This document shows positions 44,496 through 54,033 of a stretch of DNA of 64,000 bases, piece after piece (position 1 is the stretch's first letter; each line of letters starts with the position of its first letter). A program made the position numbers and the translations under genes. Under the pieces are notes generated by a model. The model was given only the letters and a program-made list of their open reading frames with translations. It searched no databases and was not told where the DNA came from. Source of the stretch: Olleya sp. Hel_I_94. Its GTDB lineage: Bacteria > Bacteroidota > Bacteroidia > Flavobacteriales > Flavobacteriaceae. Where the stretch lies: assembly GCF_007827365.1 (NCBI RefSeq), contig NZ_VISI01000002.1:2423001-2487000 (forward strand). Reading direction: 5' to 3'.

Positions 44496-47400
44496 ATGTT
44501 AAAAACATTCATTGAAAGACCAGTGCTTTCAACAGTAATCTCTATTATCATAGTTTTACTAGGAGTTATTAGTATAACTAGCTTACCTATAGAGGAATAT
44601 CCAGATATTGCACCTCCAACCATTAAAGTAGTTGCAAATTATACAGGAGCAAATGCCGAAACCGTTTTAGAGAGTGTTATAATACCTATCGAAGAGCAAA
44701 TTAATGGTGTAGAAGGGATGACATACATTACATCTACAGCATCTAACACAGGTGCAGCCGAAATTACCGTGTATTTTGATCAAGAAATTGATGCAGATAT
44801 TGCAGCTGTAAACGTACAAAACCGTGTGTCTAGAGCAACACCTTTATTACCACAAGAGGTAATACAAACAGGTATTACCACTCAAAAGCAAGAAACAAGT
44901 GTATTAATGTTTATCTCAATGTATTCTGAGAGTGAGGATTACGATGCTACTTTTATTCAGAATTACTTAAAAATAAACGTTATTCCAGCAATGCAACGTA
45001 TTAGCGGTGTTGGAGATGTTAGTGTATTCTCGCAAAAAGATTACGCGATGCGTATTTGGTTAAACCCAGAAAAATTAGCGTCTTATAATTTAATACCTTC
45101 AGATATTTCTGCAGCTTTAGCTGAACAAAACTTAGAAGCAGCAGCTGGTTCGTTAGGAGAAAATAATGGTGAATCATTTTCATACACTTTAACTTATAGT
45201 GGTCGTTTTAAAGACGAAGCACAATACAGTGATATTGTTATAAAAGCCTTAGGAAACGGAGAGTTTTTACGTTTAAAAGATGTGGCAACTATAGAGTTGG
45301 ATGCACAATCTTACGGATCAAACGCCATGAGTAAAGGTAATCCTGCTGTTTTTATGGGGATTTTCCAAACTAAAGGATCTAATGCACAAGAAATTATTGA
45401 AAACATAAAAGTAACCTTAGAGCAAGTAAAAGCAGACCTTCCAGAAGGTTTAGATGTATTTGTTCCTTACGATACTAGTTTATTTTTAAATGCCTCTATA
45501 GATAAAGTAATTACTACTTTGTTAGAAGCCTTTTTACTGGTATTCTTGGTAGTATTTATATTCTTACAAGATTTCCGTTCTACATTAATTCCTGCAATTG
45601 CAGTACCAGTATCTATTATTGGTACCTTCTTTTTCTTGAATGTATTTGGGTATTCTATTAACTTATTAACGCTATTTGCCTTAGTACTTGCTATTGGTAT
45701 TGTAGTAGATGATGCCATAGTTGTTGTAGAAGCTGTCCATGCTAAAATGGATGAAGGCGAGCACAACCCGAAAAAAGCAACCATTACTGCTATGAGTGAA
45801 ATTTCTGGTGCCATTATTTCTATTACATTAGTTATGGCAGCAGTATTTATTCCTGTAACCTTTGTAACTGGACCAACAGGAGTGTTTTATGAGCAATTTG
45901 GTGTAACTTTAATTATTGCCATTTTAATTTCGGCAGTAAATGCCTTAACCTTAAGTCCAGCATTATGTGCTTTATTATTAAAAGAACATAAAGAGGACGA
46001 AGAGTTAAAAGGAAAAGGTCCATTAAAGCGTTTTTATACGTTATTTAATCGTGGATTTAATGCAACCATTGATAAGTATGGAAAATCGCTGCAGTTTTTA
46101 TACAAAAAGAAATTTATTTCAGTATTACTATTAATCATTGCAGTTGTCGGTATTTATTGGGCTTCAACTACAACTCCAACAGGTTTTGTACCAAACGAAG
46201 ATAGAGGAATTGTTTTTGCTAATATAGAATTACCACCAGGAGCATCTTTAGATAGAACAGATGCTGTAGCAAGAAAACTTTACGCTCAAATTGAAAACAT
46301 TGATGGTATTGAAGCTGTAAACTTTATTAAAGGTAGAAGTTTAATAAGTGGTGCAGGTAGTAACTTTGGTTTTGGTATTATAAAACTTAAAAACTGGGAT
46401 GAACGTGAAGATGCATCACTTTCCGCGGAAGCGATAACAGGAAAATTATTTGGTGTAGCAGCAGGAATACCTGATGCCAATATCATATTTTTCTCTCCTC
46501 CAAGTATACGTGGTTTTGGTAACTCAGCTGGTTTTGAAATTAACTTATTAGATAAGTTTGGTGGTGAGTTTACAGATTTAGATAAAGCCAATAAAGATTT
46601 TTCTATGGCTTTAATGAGTCATCCAGAAATCAAATATGCAACATCATCTTTTAGTACAAGTTATCCACAATATGAAATGGAAGTTAATGTACCATTAGCT
46701 AAAGAAAAGGGTGTGTCTGTAAGTAGTATCTTTTCAACTTTACAAGGGTATATTGGTGGAATTTATGCTTCAGATTTCTCAAGATTCGGAAAACAATTTA
46801 GAGTATACATTCAGGCTTTACCAGAAGACAGAGCAGATGAAAACGCTTTAAATAGCATGTATGTACGTACAGATTCTGGCGAGATGACGCCAATTACACA
46901 GTTTGTAACCTTAGAGCGTGTGTATGGACCACAATCGGTAACGCGTTTCAACTTATTTAATTCTACCATGATTTCTGGTGCTACAAACGAAGGTTTTAGT
47001 ACAGGTGATGCTATTAGAGTTATTGAAGAAGAAGTTGCAAAATTACCTAGTAATTATACAGTGGCATATTCTGGATTAACACGTGAAGAGGTTAATGCAG
47101 GAAACCAAACAACGTTTATATTTATACTAAGTATCTTATTTGTATACTTTTTATTAAGTGCACAATATGAAAGTTACTTATTACCATTTGCGGTCATATT
47201 TTCATTACCATTTGGTGTTTTTGGAGCTTATATTACAACTAAGTTTTTAGGATTAGAAAATAACATATATTTCCAAATTGCTTTAATCATGCTTATTGGT
47301 CTATTGGCCAAAAATGCCATACTTATTGTCGAGTTTGCTTTGGCCAGACGAAAAAATGGCGAGAGTATTGTAGATGCAGCAATCCATGGAGCCAAATCAC

Positions 47401-47633
47401 GTTTACGTCCAATTTTAATGACTTCGTTTGCTTTTATTTTAGGATTGATGCCATTAGCATTAGCAACAGGTGTTGGATCTGAAGGAAACAACTCGATTGG
47501 ATCTGGAGCAGCAGGAGGAATGTTAATTGGTACTATTCTAGGAGTATTTGTTATTCCAATCTTATTTATATTATTCCAATGGTTACAAGAAAAAGTTTCG
47601 GGTAAACCAGCAGTACAAACTATTGAAGACTAA
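44496..47633 (+). CDS. RND multidrug efflux permease, HAE1 family (AcrB-like)
   Basis: 1045 residues, usual length. Start MLKTFIERPVLSTVISIIIV is typical. The proton relay is complete: Asp405-Asp406 in TM4 (GIVVDDAIVVVEAV) and Lys939 in TM10 (LLAKNAILIVEFA). Proton-driven export of hydrophobic or amphiphilic compounds; substrate is not predictable from the sequence. Residues around L-S-A-E-A (DNA 46418-46433) are encoded by a copy of the short dispersed palindrome. It lies 22 bp after the adaptor gene and 4 bp before the channel gene. Confidence 0.97.
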   Translation: MLKTFIERPVLSTVISIIIVLLGVISITSLPIEEYPDIAPPTIKVVANYTGANAETVLESVIIPIEEQINGVEGMTYITSTASNTGAAEITVYFDQEIDADIAAVNVQNRVSRATPLLPQEVIQTGITTQKQETSVLMFISMYSESEDYDATFIQNYLKINVIPAMQRISGVGDVSVFSQKDYAMRIWLNPEKLASYNLIPSDISAALAEQNLEAAAGSLGENNGESFSYTLTYSGRFKDEAQYSDIVIKALGNGEFLRLKDVATIELDAQSYGSNAMSKGNPAVFMGIFQTKGSNAQEIIENIKVTLEQVKADLPEGLDVFVPYDTSLFLNASIDKVITTLLEAFLLVFLVVFIFLQDFRSTLIPAIAVPVSIIGTFFFLNVFGYSINLLTLFALVLAIGIVVDDAIVVVEAVHAKMDEGEHNPKKATITAMSEISGAIISITLVMAAVFIPVTFVTGPTGVFYEQFGVTLIIAILISAVNALTLSPALCALLLKEHKEDEELKGKGPLKRFYTLFNRGFNATIDKYGKSLQFLYKKKFISVLLLIIAVVGIYWASTTTPTGFVPNEDRGIVFANIELPPGASLDRTDAVARKLYAQIENIDGIEAVNFIKGRSLISGAGSNFGFGIIKLKNWDEREDASLSAEAITGKLFGVAAGIPDANIIFFSPPSIRGFGNSAGFEINLLDKFGGEFTDLDKANKDFSMALMSHPEIKYATSSFSTSYPQYEMEVNVPLAKEKGVSVSSIFSTLQGYIGGIYASDFSRFGKQFRVYIQALPEDRADENALNSMYVRTDSGEMTPITQFVTLERVYGPQSVTRFNLFNSTMISGATNEGFSTGDAIRVIEEEVAKLPSNYTVAYSGLTREEVNAGNQTTFIFILSILFVYFLLSAQYESYLLPFAVIFSLPFGVFGAYITTKFLGLENNIYFQIALIMLIGLLAKNAILIVEFALARRKNGESIVDAAIHGAKSRLRPILMTSFAFILGLMPLALATGVGSEGNNSIGSGAAGGMLIGTILGVFVIPILFILFQWLQEKVSGKPAVQTIED
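46418..46433. repeat. Short dispersed palindrome inside the RND permease gene
   Basis: ACTTTCCGCGGAAGCG with the perfect palindrome TTCCGCGGAA. In frame it encodes L-S-A-E-A. Same core as 19539 and 24138. Confidence 0.55.
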
Positions 47634-47637
47634 AACA

Positions 47638-49056
47638 ATGAAATCAATATTAAAACATAGAAACTTTAGTAAAGGCGCATTAATACTAGTTGTTGCATTA
47701 ACACTACAAAGTTGTTTTGTAGCTCAAGATTATGTGAGACCAGACTTAGATGCTGAAACGCAAGCACTTTACAGAACTGATAATTTACCAACAGATAGCG
47801 TATCTATTGCAGATGTATCCTGGAAAAATTTATTTACAGACCAATACCTTCAAAAATATATAGAAGAAGGTCTTCAAAATAATATGGATGTGCGTATTGC
47901 TTTGCAGCAAATTTTAGCTGCTGAAGCTTATGCAAAACAAGGTAAAGCTGGTTATTTACCATCAGTAAGTGTTGGCGCAAATGCAACGCATCAAGAGTTG
48001 TCAGAAAACAGTCAATTTGGAGCTTTATTTAGTGGTGGAATAGATACTTATGATATTACAGCTAACTTATCTTGGGAAGCAGATATTTGGGGGAAAATTA
48101 GAAGTAATAAACGTGCAACACAAGCTGCTTACTTACAAAGTGTCGCAGGACATCAAGCAGTAAAAACGCAATTAATTTCTAGTATTGCTAATACGTACTA
48201 TAATTTATTGGCATTAGATGCGCAACTAGAAGTGACTAAACAAACTATTTTAACTAGAGAAAGTGGTGTAACAACCATTAAAGCTTTAAAGGACGCTGGA
48301 CAAGTAACACAAGTTGCGGTAGACCAAAATATAGCACAATATAACAGTGCCAAAGCGTTACAGGTAGATATTGAAGTTGCTATTTTTAAAACTGAAAATA
48401 CGCTAAGTATTTTATTAGGAAAATCACCTCAAACTTTTGAAAGAAGTAGTTTAGACATTCAAAATATAGATCAAGATATAGTATTAGGTGTTCCTGCAAC
48501 ATTATTAAGTAACAGACCTGATGTTATGGCTGCAGAGTATGGCTTAATAAATTCTTTTGAGTTAAGTAATGTTGCCAAAAGTAACTTATATCCTTCTTTA
48601 ACATTAACCGCTTCTGGTGGTTTAGAAAGCTTAGATGTAGATAATTTAATTAATGCCAATTCGATTTTTGCAAATATTATAGGCGGAATTACGCAACCTA
48701 TTTTTAATCAACGAAAGTTAAAAACTCAAAGAGAAGTTGCTTTTGCACAACAAGAACAAGCATTACTTAGATTTAAGCAAACGTTGTTAGTGGCAGGAAG
48801 TGAAGTATCTAATGCGTTATATACTTATAAAGCTGAAACTAAAAAGTTTGAGTTTAGAAAAAATGAAGTGGAAGCTTTACGTACAGCCGAAGCTAATTCT
48901 AACGAGTTACTTAAAAATGGTTATGCTAACTACTTAGACTTATTAACAGCTAGAGAAAGCGCTTTAAATGCGGAACTTAATATTATTAACAGCCAATTGC
49001 AGCAACTAGTGTCTATCGTAGATTTATACGAAGCACTTGGTGGTGGATGGAGATAA
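47638..49056 (+). CDS. Outer-membrane efflux channel, NodT/TolC family lipoprotein
   Basis: 472 residues from the ATG at 47638, which sits 4 bp after the permease stop and gives a lipoprotein signal (LILVVALTLQSC, Cys26). A longer in-frame start inside the permease gene would destroy this signal. Two OEP repeats are visible (NMDVRIALQQILAAEAYAKQ and NELLKNGYANYLDLLTARES), with the AALYxxLGGGW-like end VDLYEALGGGWR. It forms the exit duct for the pump. Confidence 0.95.
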   Translation: MKSILKHRNFSKGALILVVALTLQSCFVAQDYVRPDLDAETQALYRTDNLPTDSVSIADVSWKNLFTDQYLQKYIEEGLQNNMDVRIALQQILAAEAYAKQGKAGYLPSVSVGANATHQELSENSQFGALFSGGIDTYDITANLSWEADIWGKIRSNKRATQAAYLQSVAGHQAVKTQLISSIANTYYNLLALDAQLEVTKQTILTRESGVTTIKALKDAGQVTQVAVDQNIAQYNSAKALQVDIEVAIFKTENTLSILLGKSPQTFERSSLDIQNIDQDIVLGVPATLLSNRPDVMAAEYGLINSFELSNVAKSNLYPSLTLTASGGLESLDVDNLINANSIFANIIGGITQPIFNQRKLKTQREVAFAQQEQALLRFKQTLLVAGSEVSNALYTYKAETKKFEFRKNEVEALRTAEANSNELLKNGYANYLDLLTARESALNAELNIINSQLQQLVSIVDLYEALGGGWR

Positions 49057-49074
49057 TATTTTAATCTAAATGAA

Positions 49075-49677
49075 ATGATAACCAAAGCTCAATTGCTACA
49101 ATGTGCTATTACTAAGTTTACTAGATTTGGTAGTAAGCACGTTACTTTAGACGATTTGGCAACTGAGCTTGGTATATCTAAAAAAACAATTTATTCTTTT
49201 TTTAAAAACAAAGAAGACTTAGTAACATCAAGTCTAGAAAGTTTATTAAACGAGTATAAAAACGATATAAATGGGATTGTTAATAGCAATGGTAAAGATC
49301 CTGTTTTGTGTGTTATTTTAATTTACCGTAGAGGGTTTGAGTATTTAAAATACTTTAAACCCTCTTTTATTTTTGGGTTACAAAAATACTACCCTAAAGC
49401 AAGTTTGTTATTTGATAATTTCTCTGAAGAATTAGCACATAAAACCATACAAGATTTACTTATTGAAGCACAATTAAAAGGAGATATAAGACCCGAAATT
49501 AATATTGAATTAATAGTAAAAATCTATTTTTTTAGAATTGACAATCTTGTTTTTAAAGAAAATAATTTATTTGAAATTTATACAAAAGACGTGTTGTTTA
49601 GGCATTTGGTGTTGTATAATTTAAAAGGGATTGTAAATTATAGTTACACTAATAGATATTTAGAACTTGAATTTTAA
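49075..49677 (+). CDS. TetR/AcrR family transcriptional regulator
   Basis: 200 residues. The N-terminal helix-turn-helix has FTRFGSKHVTLDDLATELG and ISKKTIYSFFKNKEDLVTSS, the TetR signature. The C-terminal ligand domain is divergent. It starts 18 bp after the channel gene, so it is the last gene of the efflux operon, which thus carries a regulator of a different family at each end. Confidence 0.92.
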   Translation: MITKAQLLQCAITKFTRFGSKHVTLDDLATELGISKKTIYSFFKNKEDLVTSSLESLLNEYKNDINGIVNSNGKDPVLCVILIYRRGFEYLKYFKPSFIFGLQKYYPKASLLFDNFSEELAHKTIQDLLIEAQLKGDIRPEINIELIVKIYFFRIDNLVFKENNLFEIYTKDVLFRHLVLYNLKGIVNYSYTNRYLELEF

Positions 49678-49706
49678 GCATAAAAAAGCCTTATAAAAAT
49701 TAAAAA

Positions 49707-49735
49707 GCCTTAACGATAATCTGTTAAGGCATTTT
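49707..49735. terminator. Bidirectional terminator between the TetR and HmuY genes
   Basis: Stem GCCTTAAC / GTTAAGGC with an 8-base loop; AAAAA on the left (T-run for the minus strand) and ATTTTG on the right. Confidence 0.8.
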
Positions 49736-49763
49736 GTCAGGGATTCATTAAATTTTAAAGAAA

Positions 49764-50867
49764 TTATTGTAGTAAGCTATAAACAAACTCAGGATAACCA
49801 CGTTCTCCAGCTTCATTAAAAAGTGCTAAAAACTTAAGTTTATATAAGTTTCCATCTGTGTCTCTAATAATATAAAACACATTGTCTTTTAGTGATGGAG
49901 ATGAACTTGGTCCACCACTGTTTCTCCAACTACTTCCAATACTTCTTTGATCGTCAGAAAATTGTGTGTTGTCTACATCTGCAAGCGTAAAATTATCATA
50001 GGATAACTCAGATTGTATTTCCGTATCTATTACATACGCTTTAGTACTTTGTTTAGTGTTTGTAACTACAAAGTCAGAATAAAAGTATGGACCATAACTA
50101 TCTGTGCCTATAAATACTTCGTCTGTAAACGTAGTAAAGTTTAAATCCCATGCTTCTTTTGCTGGTTCAATTACTATTTCACTAGTAGCATCAAAGCTAA
50201 AAAACGTATAGTTATAAGAGGTGTTTTTAGAGATGGTTACTTCGTGGTGAGTCGTATCATCTAAATCTGCATATTGTAAGATATATTTTGTACCATCTTG
50301 CAATACTCTAACTTTTTTCCAACCTCTCTCGTCATCCGTAGTGTCAATACTTCCTGTGGTAGGAGTTTCTGTACCTACAGTATAACCTAAGTTTACTAGG
50401 TATACTGGATTATCTGCATCTGTTGCTGTAATAGCCGAAAATGCAGTACCATTTAATGCACCATTTGGCGCATCAACATATTGCATGCTAGCTTGGTTAT
50501 AAGTATTGGTTTTAACCAAAGGTTGTAAGTCTAGTACTTCTTGATTTGTAGAGTTTACCGCATCAATATCTGTAGTGGTTAATTGTGCTGCAGCCATTGC
50601 TATAGATCCATTTATGACCACTCTAAATTCTGTTCCTGAATAAAATCCTAAATCCCAAGAGTCACGTTGTACGCTTGTGGTTGTATTTGTACTTAAGTCT
50701 ACATATACTTGGTTTTGCTGATTTGGACCACCAACTGTTGGCGCTACCGCTGCTCCATCAATAACAACTGTTATCGGTTGTGTTGGTGTATTATCGTCGT
50801 CGCTACTACAGTTAGTAAATACTAATGCAGTCATGCAAAGTGCTAGAGTAAATAGTTTGTTTTTCAT
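49764..50867 (-). CDS. HmuY family lipoprotein (probable heme-binding)
   Basis: 367 residues. Lipoprotein signal with Cys20 (LVFTNCSSDDD). HmuY-like strands: QVYVDLSTNTTTSVQRDSWD, LGFYSGTEFRVVINGSIAMA, EVTISKNTSYNYTFFSFD, KEAWDLNFTTFTDEVF. In Porphyromonas, HmuY takes heme from host proteins and passes it to the TonB-dependent receptor HmuR. Here the gene lies 11 bp downstream of such a receptor gene, which is broken by a stop codon; HmuY itself is intact. Heme ligands are not identifiable from the sequence alone. Confidence 0.88.
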   Translation of the reverse strand: MKNKLFTLALCMTALVFTNCSSDDDNTPTQPITVVIDGAAVAPTVGGPNQQNQVYVDLSTNTTTSVQRDSWDLGFYSGTEFRVVINGSIAMAAAQLTTTDIDAVNSTNQEVLDLQPLVKTNTYNQASMQYVDAPNGALNGTAFSAITATDADNPVYLVNLGYTVGTETPTTGSIDTTDDERGWKKVRVLQDGTKYILQYADLDDTTHHEVTISKNTSYNYTFFSFDATSEIVIEPAKEAWDLNFTTFTDEVFIGTDSYGPYFYSDFVVTNTKQSTKAYVIDTEIQSELSYDNFTLADVDNTQFSDDQRSIGSSWRNSGGPSSSPSLKDNVFYIIRDTDGNLYKLKFLALFNEAGERGYPEFVYSLLQ

Positions 50868-50878
50868 TGTATTTGTTT

Positions 50879-53020
50879 TTAAAAATTTAAATTATATAAT
50901 AGTTTTAGGTAATATGATCTTCCGTAACCTAGTAATAGGCTACTATTATTTGTACTGTGTGTTCCTGTTGTATTTGCGCCATTAATAGCAACGCTAGTGA
51001 CATCCAATAGGTTTCTACCACCAATTGTAGCTTGTAGTTTGTTATTAAAAAAAGATTTTTTTACTGAGGCATCCATCCAACTATAAGCATCAGTATTATA
51101 TTTTATAAAGGTGTTGTTTCCACTATCATCTGTACCTTCTGCAATGTAGTTTTGTTGTTTTCCGTTATATTTTAAAAGGACGGTTAAAGCAGTGTCCCAT
51201 TTTTTAATTAAATAACTAGCACTTGTATTAAGTTGCAATGCGTATAAAAAGTCATTTTCTGCATTAACTTCATCATTCATTACTCTAGACACGCCTTGTA
51301 AAGTTGCACCTAAATTAAAAGTCCAATGCTCATGTTTAATAGTGTTTTCTGTGGTTATTCCAAATAGTTTATAGGCATCAATATTGATGTATTGGTATTG
51401 AAGTGGAGAAGGATTCACTAAGGCTAGTTCAATCTTGTCTTTAAGTGCTATGTAGCTTAATTTTAAATTGTTAGTTAAGGATGTGGTTTTAAACCAACTT
51501 CGTTTTTTAATATTTAAAAAAGCTGAAAACCCTTCTTCTGGACTTAGATTTTCGTTACCTCTAACATCGTGGTTAGAGTCTACAAAATAGTAGTACAACT
51601 CTTCAAAATTTGGAGTTCGGTAAGATGATCCAATGCTTGCTCTTAGTTCGTAACCTTTATTTAATAAATACCTAGTGCTAAACGATCCTAATATTTGAGA
51701 TTTAAATTTAGAATTGTATTCATATCGCAATCCTGGACGTAAGGATAATTTACTAGATAATTTAAATTCTGAAGAGGAGAATACCGCATAGTTATTCTGT
51801 TTTTGCGTTTGATCTTGTTGCGTGATTTCTCCTGAAGCTTGTGTGTCAAACCCTTTTATAAATTTAGCTTCATAACCTAATTGATAATTGTAAAAGTCTT
51901 TTTTGGATAGGTTGTTAATAGTTCCTTTGGAGAAAAGTACATTACTGGATTGGTAGGTTTGATCAGTTTGATTTGTCTTGTCCTTTGTGATAATAAAATA
52001 GTTAAACTGATTTAAATCACGCTTTTGTGTTTGATAAGATAAGGACGCATTATAATTAGCTCCAGACGTTTGTGAGCCACTAATGTTTAAGTTATTTACA
52101 AAACGATTTGTAGTAAATATTTTATCTGTTGCAGATGGATTACTGGTTTGTGTTTGCACATTTATATTGGCTCTAACAGCAGCATCATAGAAATTTAAAT
52201 CTTCATTAAAAAACTCGAATTTGTAAAACAATCTAAATTTATCTGAATTATAATGTAAGCTTGCTTTGGTAGTTAATTGGGTTTTTGGTAACCAGTCATA
52301 CCCTCTTAACCCATCATTGTTATAGTAGTTTTGTCCGTGTCTATTGTTGTAGAATCCTGCAAACTGATTTCGGTTAAACCCAATTTTTGAAGACCATTTT
52401 TCGTTAAAATTATGGCCAATATTTATGCCTTGTATATGTCTGCCTTCATCAAATAAGGCATATTCATTACTAACGGTTTCTTCTTGTATAAAGCTTTGGA
52501 TTTCCCAGTCATGGTTAACCGTTTTTTTAGTAATTATATTAATAACACCAGAGACTGCATTGGCACCATATTCGACTCCCATTGCACCTTCAACGATCTC
52601 TATGCGCTCGATATCGTCTAAATTTATTTGAGTTAAATCAATATTATTACCAACGCCATTATCGCTTACTAAAGGTATATTATCAACAAGAATATTAAAG
52701 TATTGCGCATCTAATCCAAAAAATGATATGGTTGATCGTCCAGTTTGGGCACTTGGAATAATGTTTAGATTAAGATTAAAATTAAGTAGGTCTGCTAAAT
52801 TATTAGCAGCTTGTTGGTCTATTTTTTTTCGGTCAATTATAATAACATTATGTACGGATTTTTTAATGGATTGTGGATTATATTGACCTGTAATAACTAC
52901 TTCTTCAAGCTTTTGGACCAGTGTGGAGTCATTAGCTGTAATTTCTTTGTCTTAAGCAGTTGTAATTCCGATTAAAAAAAAAGTAAAATAAACCGTTAAA
53001 TATTTTTTATTTAGAATCAT
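50879..53020 (-). pseudogene. TonB-dependent receptor (HmuR-like) with in-frame stop at codon 23
   Basis: A single frame of 713 codons runs from the ATG at 53020 to the stop at 50879, with one internal TAA at 52954-52952 (codon 23). It starts MILNKKYLTVYFTFFLIGITTA, a good signal peptide, then the stop, then DKEITANDS, a TonB box (LEEVVITG), the plug domain (NILVDNIPLVSDNGVG, IERIEIVEGAMGVEYGANAV) and a beta-barrel ending in aromatic LLYNLNF. CAA to TAA would restore Gln at the expected signal cleavage site (TTAQ). The only later in-frame ATG (52582) would lose the signal peptide and most of the plug. So either a very recent loss of function or a sequencing error. Outer-membrane heme import would be its role; HmuY follows 11 bp downstream. 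Confidence 0.88.
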
Positions 53021-53038
53021 TCTTGATTAAATTTGCTG

Positions 53039-53046
53039 CAAATATA
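53039..53046 (-). promoter_or_regulatory. -7 box of the heme receptor operon
   Basis: CAAATATA, i.e. TATATTTG on the minus strand, 18 bases ahead of the receptor ATG. Confidence 0.5.
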
Positions 53047-53050
53047 AACG

Positions 53051-53073
53051 TTATTTTAATTCAGTCTAAATAA
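53051..53073. promoter_or_regulatory. Putative iron/heme-responsive operator between divergent heme genes
   Basis: A 23-bp imperfect palindrome with outer arms TTATTT and AAATAA and CAGTCTAAAT in the right half. It adjoins the -7 box of the receptor operon and lies 40 bp ahead of the divergent gene. Similar AT-rich palindromes occur as Fur or DtxR-type sites, but which protein binds is not shown. Confidence 0.35.
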
Positions 53074-53112
53074 GAACAACATTTTTTCAAATAAATAAAC
53101 AACCCATTAAAT

Positions 53113-54021
53113 ATGAAAACTTTAACAACTTTATCACTATTATTTTTGACCTTTACAGCCACAATTAATGCACAAAACAAAAAAAAGCAAGACCAAGATG
53201 CTATTAAAAATATGTGTGGTTGTTATGAAGTCACCTTTAATTTTGCAGAGACTTTTAACTATAGTCAAGATTCATTATATAAGCCATCAGAAACTAAAGT
53301 TGATAAAGGTTTAGAGTGGGCACAATTAGTAGAGGATAGCGACAATAAAATTGTGATTCAGCATTTGTTACAAGTTGGTAGTCCAGAGTCTCCATATATT
53401 GTAAAGCACTGGAGACAAGATTGGTTATTTGAAAACACAGATTTTTATATGTACAATGGTGACAATAAGTGGACCTATGTGTCTAAGCCTAAAAAAGAAG
53501 TTAAAAATCAATGGACACAAAAAGTATATCAGGTAGATGATAGTCCACGTTATGAAGGCTCTGCAACTTGGGTTCATGTAGATGGGAAAAGTTTTTGGGA
53601 AAACATTACAACAGCACCTTTGCCAAGAAGAGAGTACACTAAAAGAAGTGATTATAATATTACTTTAAGAGGGAATAGACATCAAACAACAGATACTGGT
53701 TGGGTACACGACCAAGACAATGAAAAAGTGCTAAGAGAAGACGGAAAAGAGGACGTGATATTAGCTAAAGAAAAAGGTTATAATACGTACGTAAAAGTTG
53801 AGGATAGTAAATGTCAAGCTGCTCAAGATTGGTGGAAAACTAATCAAATAAAATGGTCTAAAGTCCGTACAAAATGGGAATCTGTTTTTGCAAGACATCA
53901 AGATCTAGCTTTACAAGCTAAGGTAGATAATAAAGTATTATATAAATATTTGTTTGATGACGAAAACTACTCTAAATCAGAACAAATAAATCCAATAATC
54001 GAAAGTTTTATAATAAAGTAA
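53113..54021 (+). CDS. DUF6607 family exported protein
   Basis: 302 residues with a signal peptide ending TINAQ. Conserved features are CGCYEVTFNFAETF near the start, HWRQDWLFENTDFYMYNG, WVHVDGKSFWENITTAPLPR and many Trp residues. I place it in DUF6607 from its N-terminus; biochemical function is unknown. It starts the divergent half of the heme locus, 92 bp from the receptor, and leads an operon with 12- to 18-bp gaps, which suggests a periplasmic or outer-membrane role in heme or iron handling. Confidence 0.82.
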   Translation: MKTLTTLSLLFLTFTATINAQNKKKQDQDAIKNMCGCYEVTFNFAETFNYSQDSLYKPSETKVDKGLEWAQLVEDSDNKIVIQHLLQVGSPESPYIVKHWRQDWLFENTDFYMYNGDNKWTYVSKPKKEVKNQWTQKVYQVDDSPRYEGSATWVHVDGKSFWENITTAPLPRREYTKRSDYNITLRGNRHQTTDTGWVHDQDNEKVLREDGKEDVILAKEKGYNTYVKVEDSKCQAAQDWWKTNQIKWSKVRTKWESVFARHQDLALQAKVDNKVLYKYLFDDENYSKSEQINPIIESFIIK

Positions 54022-54033
54022 AATAAAGTATAA

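Noticed and set aside
47548..47637. N-terminal extension of the outer-membrane channel gene
   Set aside because: It would overlap the end of the permease gene and bury the lipoprotein signal that begins at 47638.
50879..52582. Heme receptor as an intact 567-residue protein starting at ATG 52582
   Set aside because: Conserved plug sequence and a TonB box continue in frame upstream of this ATG as far as the TAA at 52952, and a signal peptide lies beyond. A start here would give a receptor without signal or full plug.
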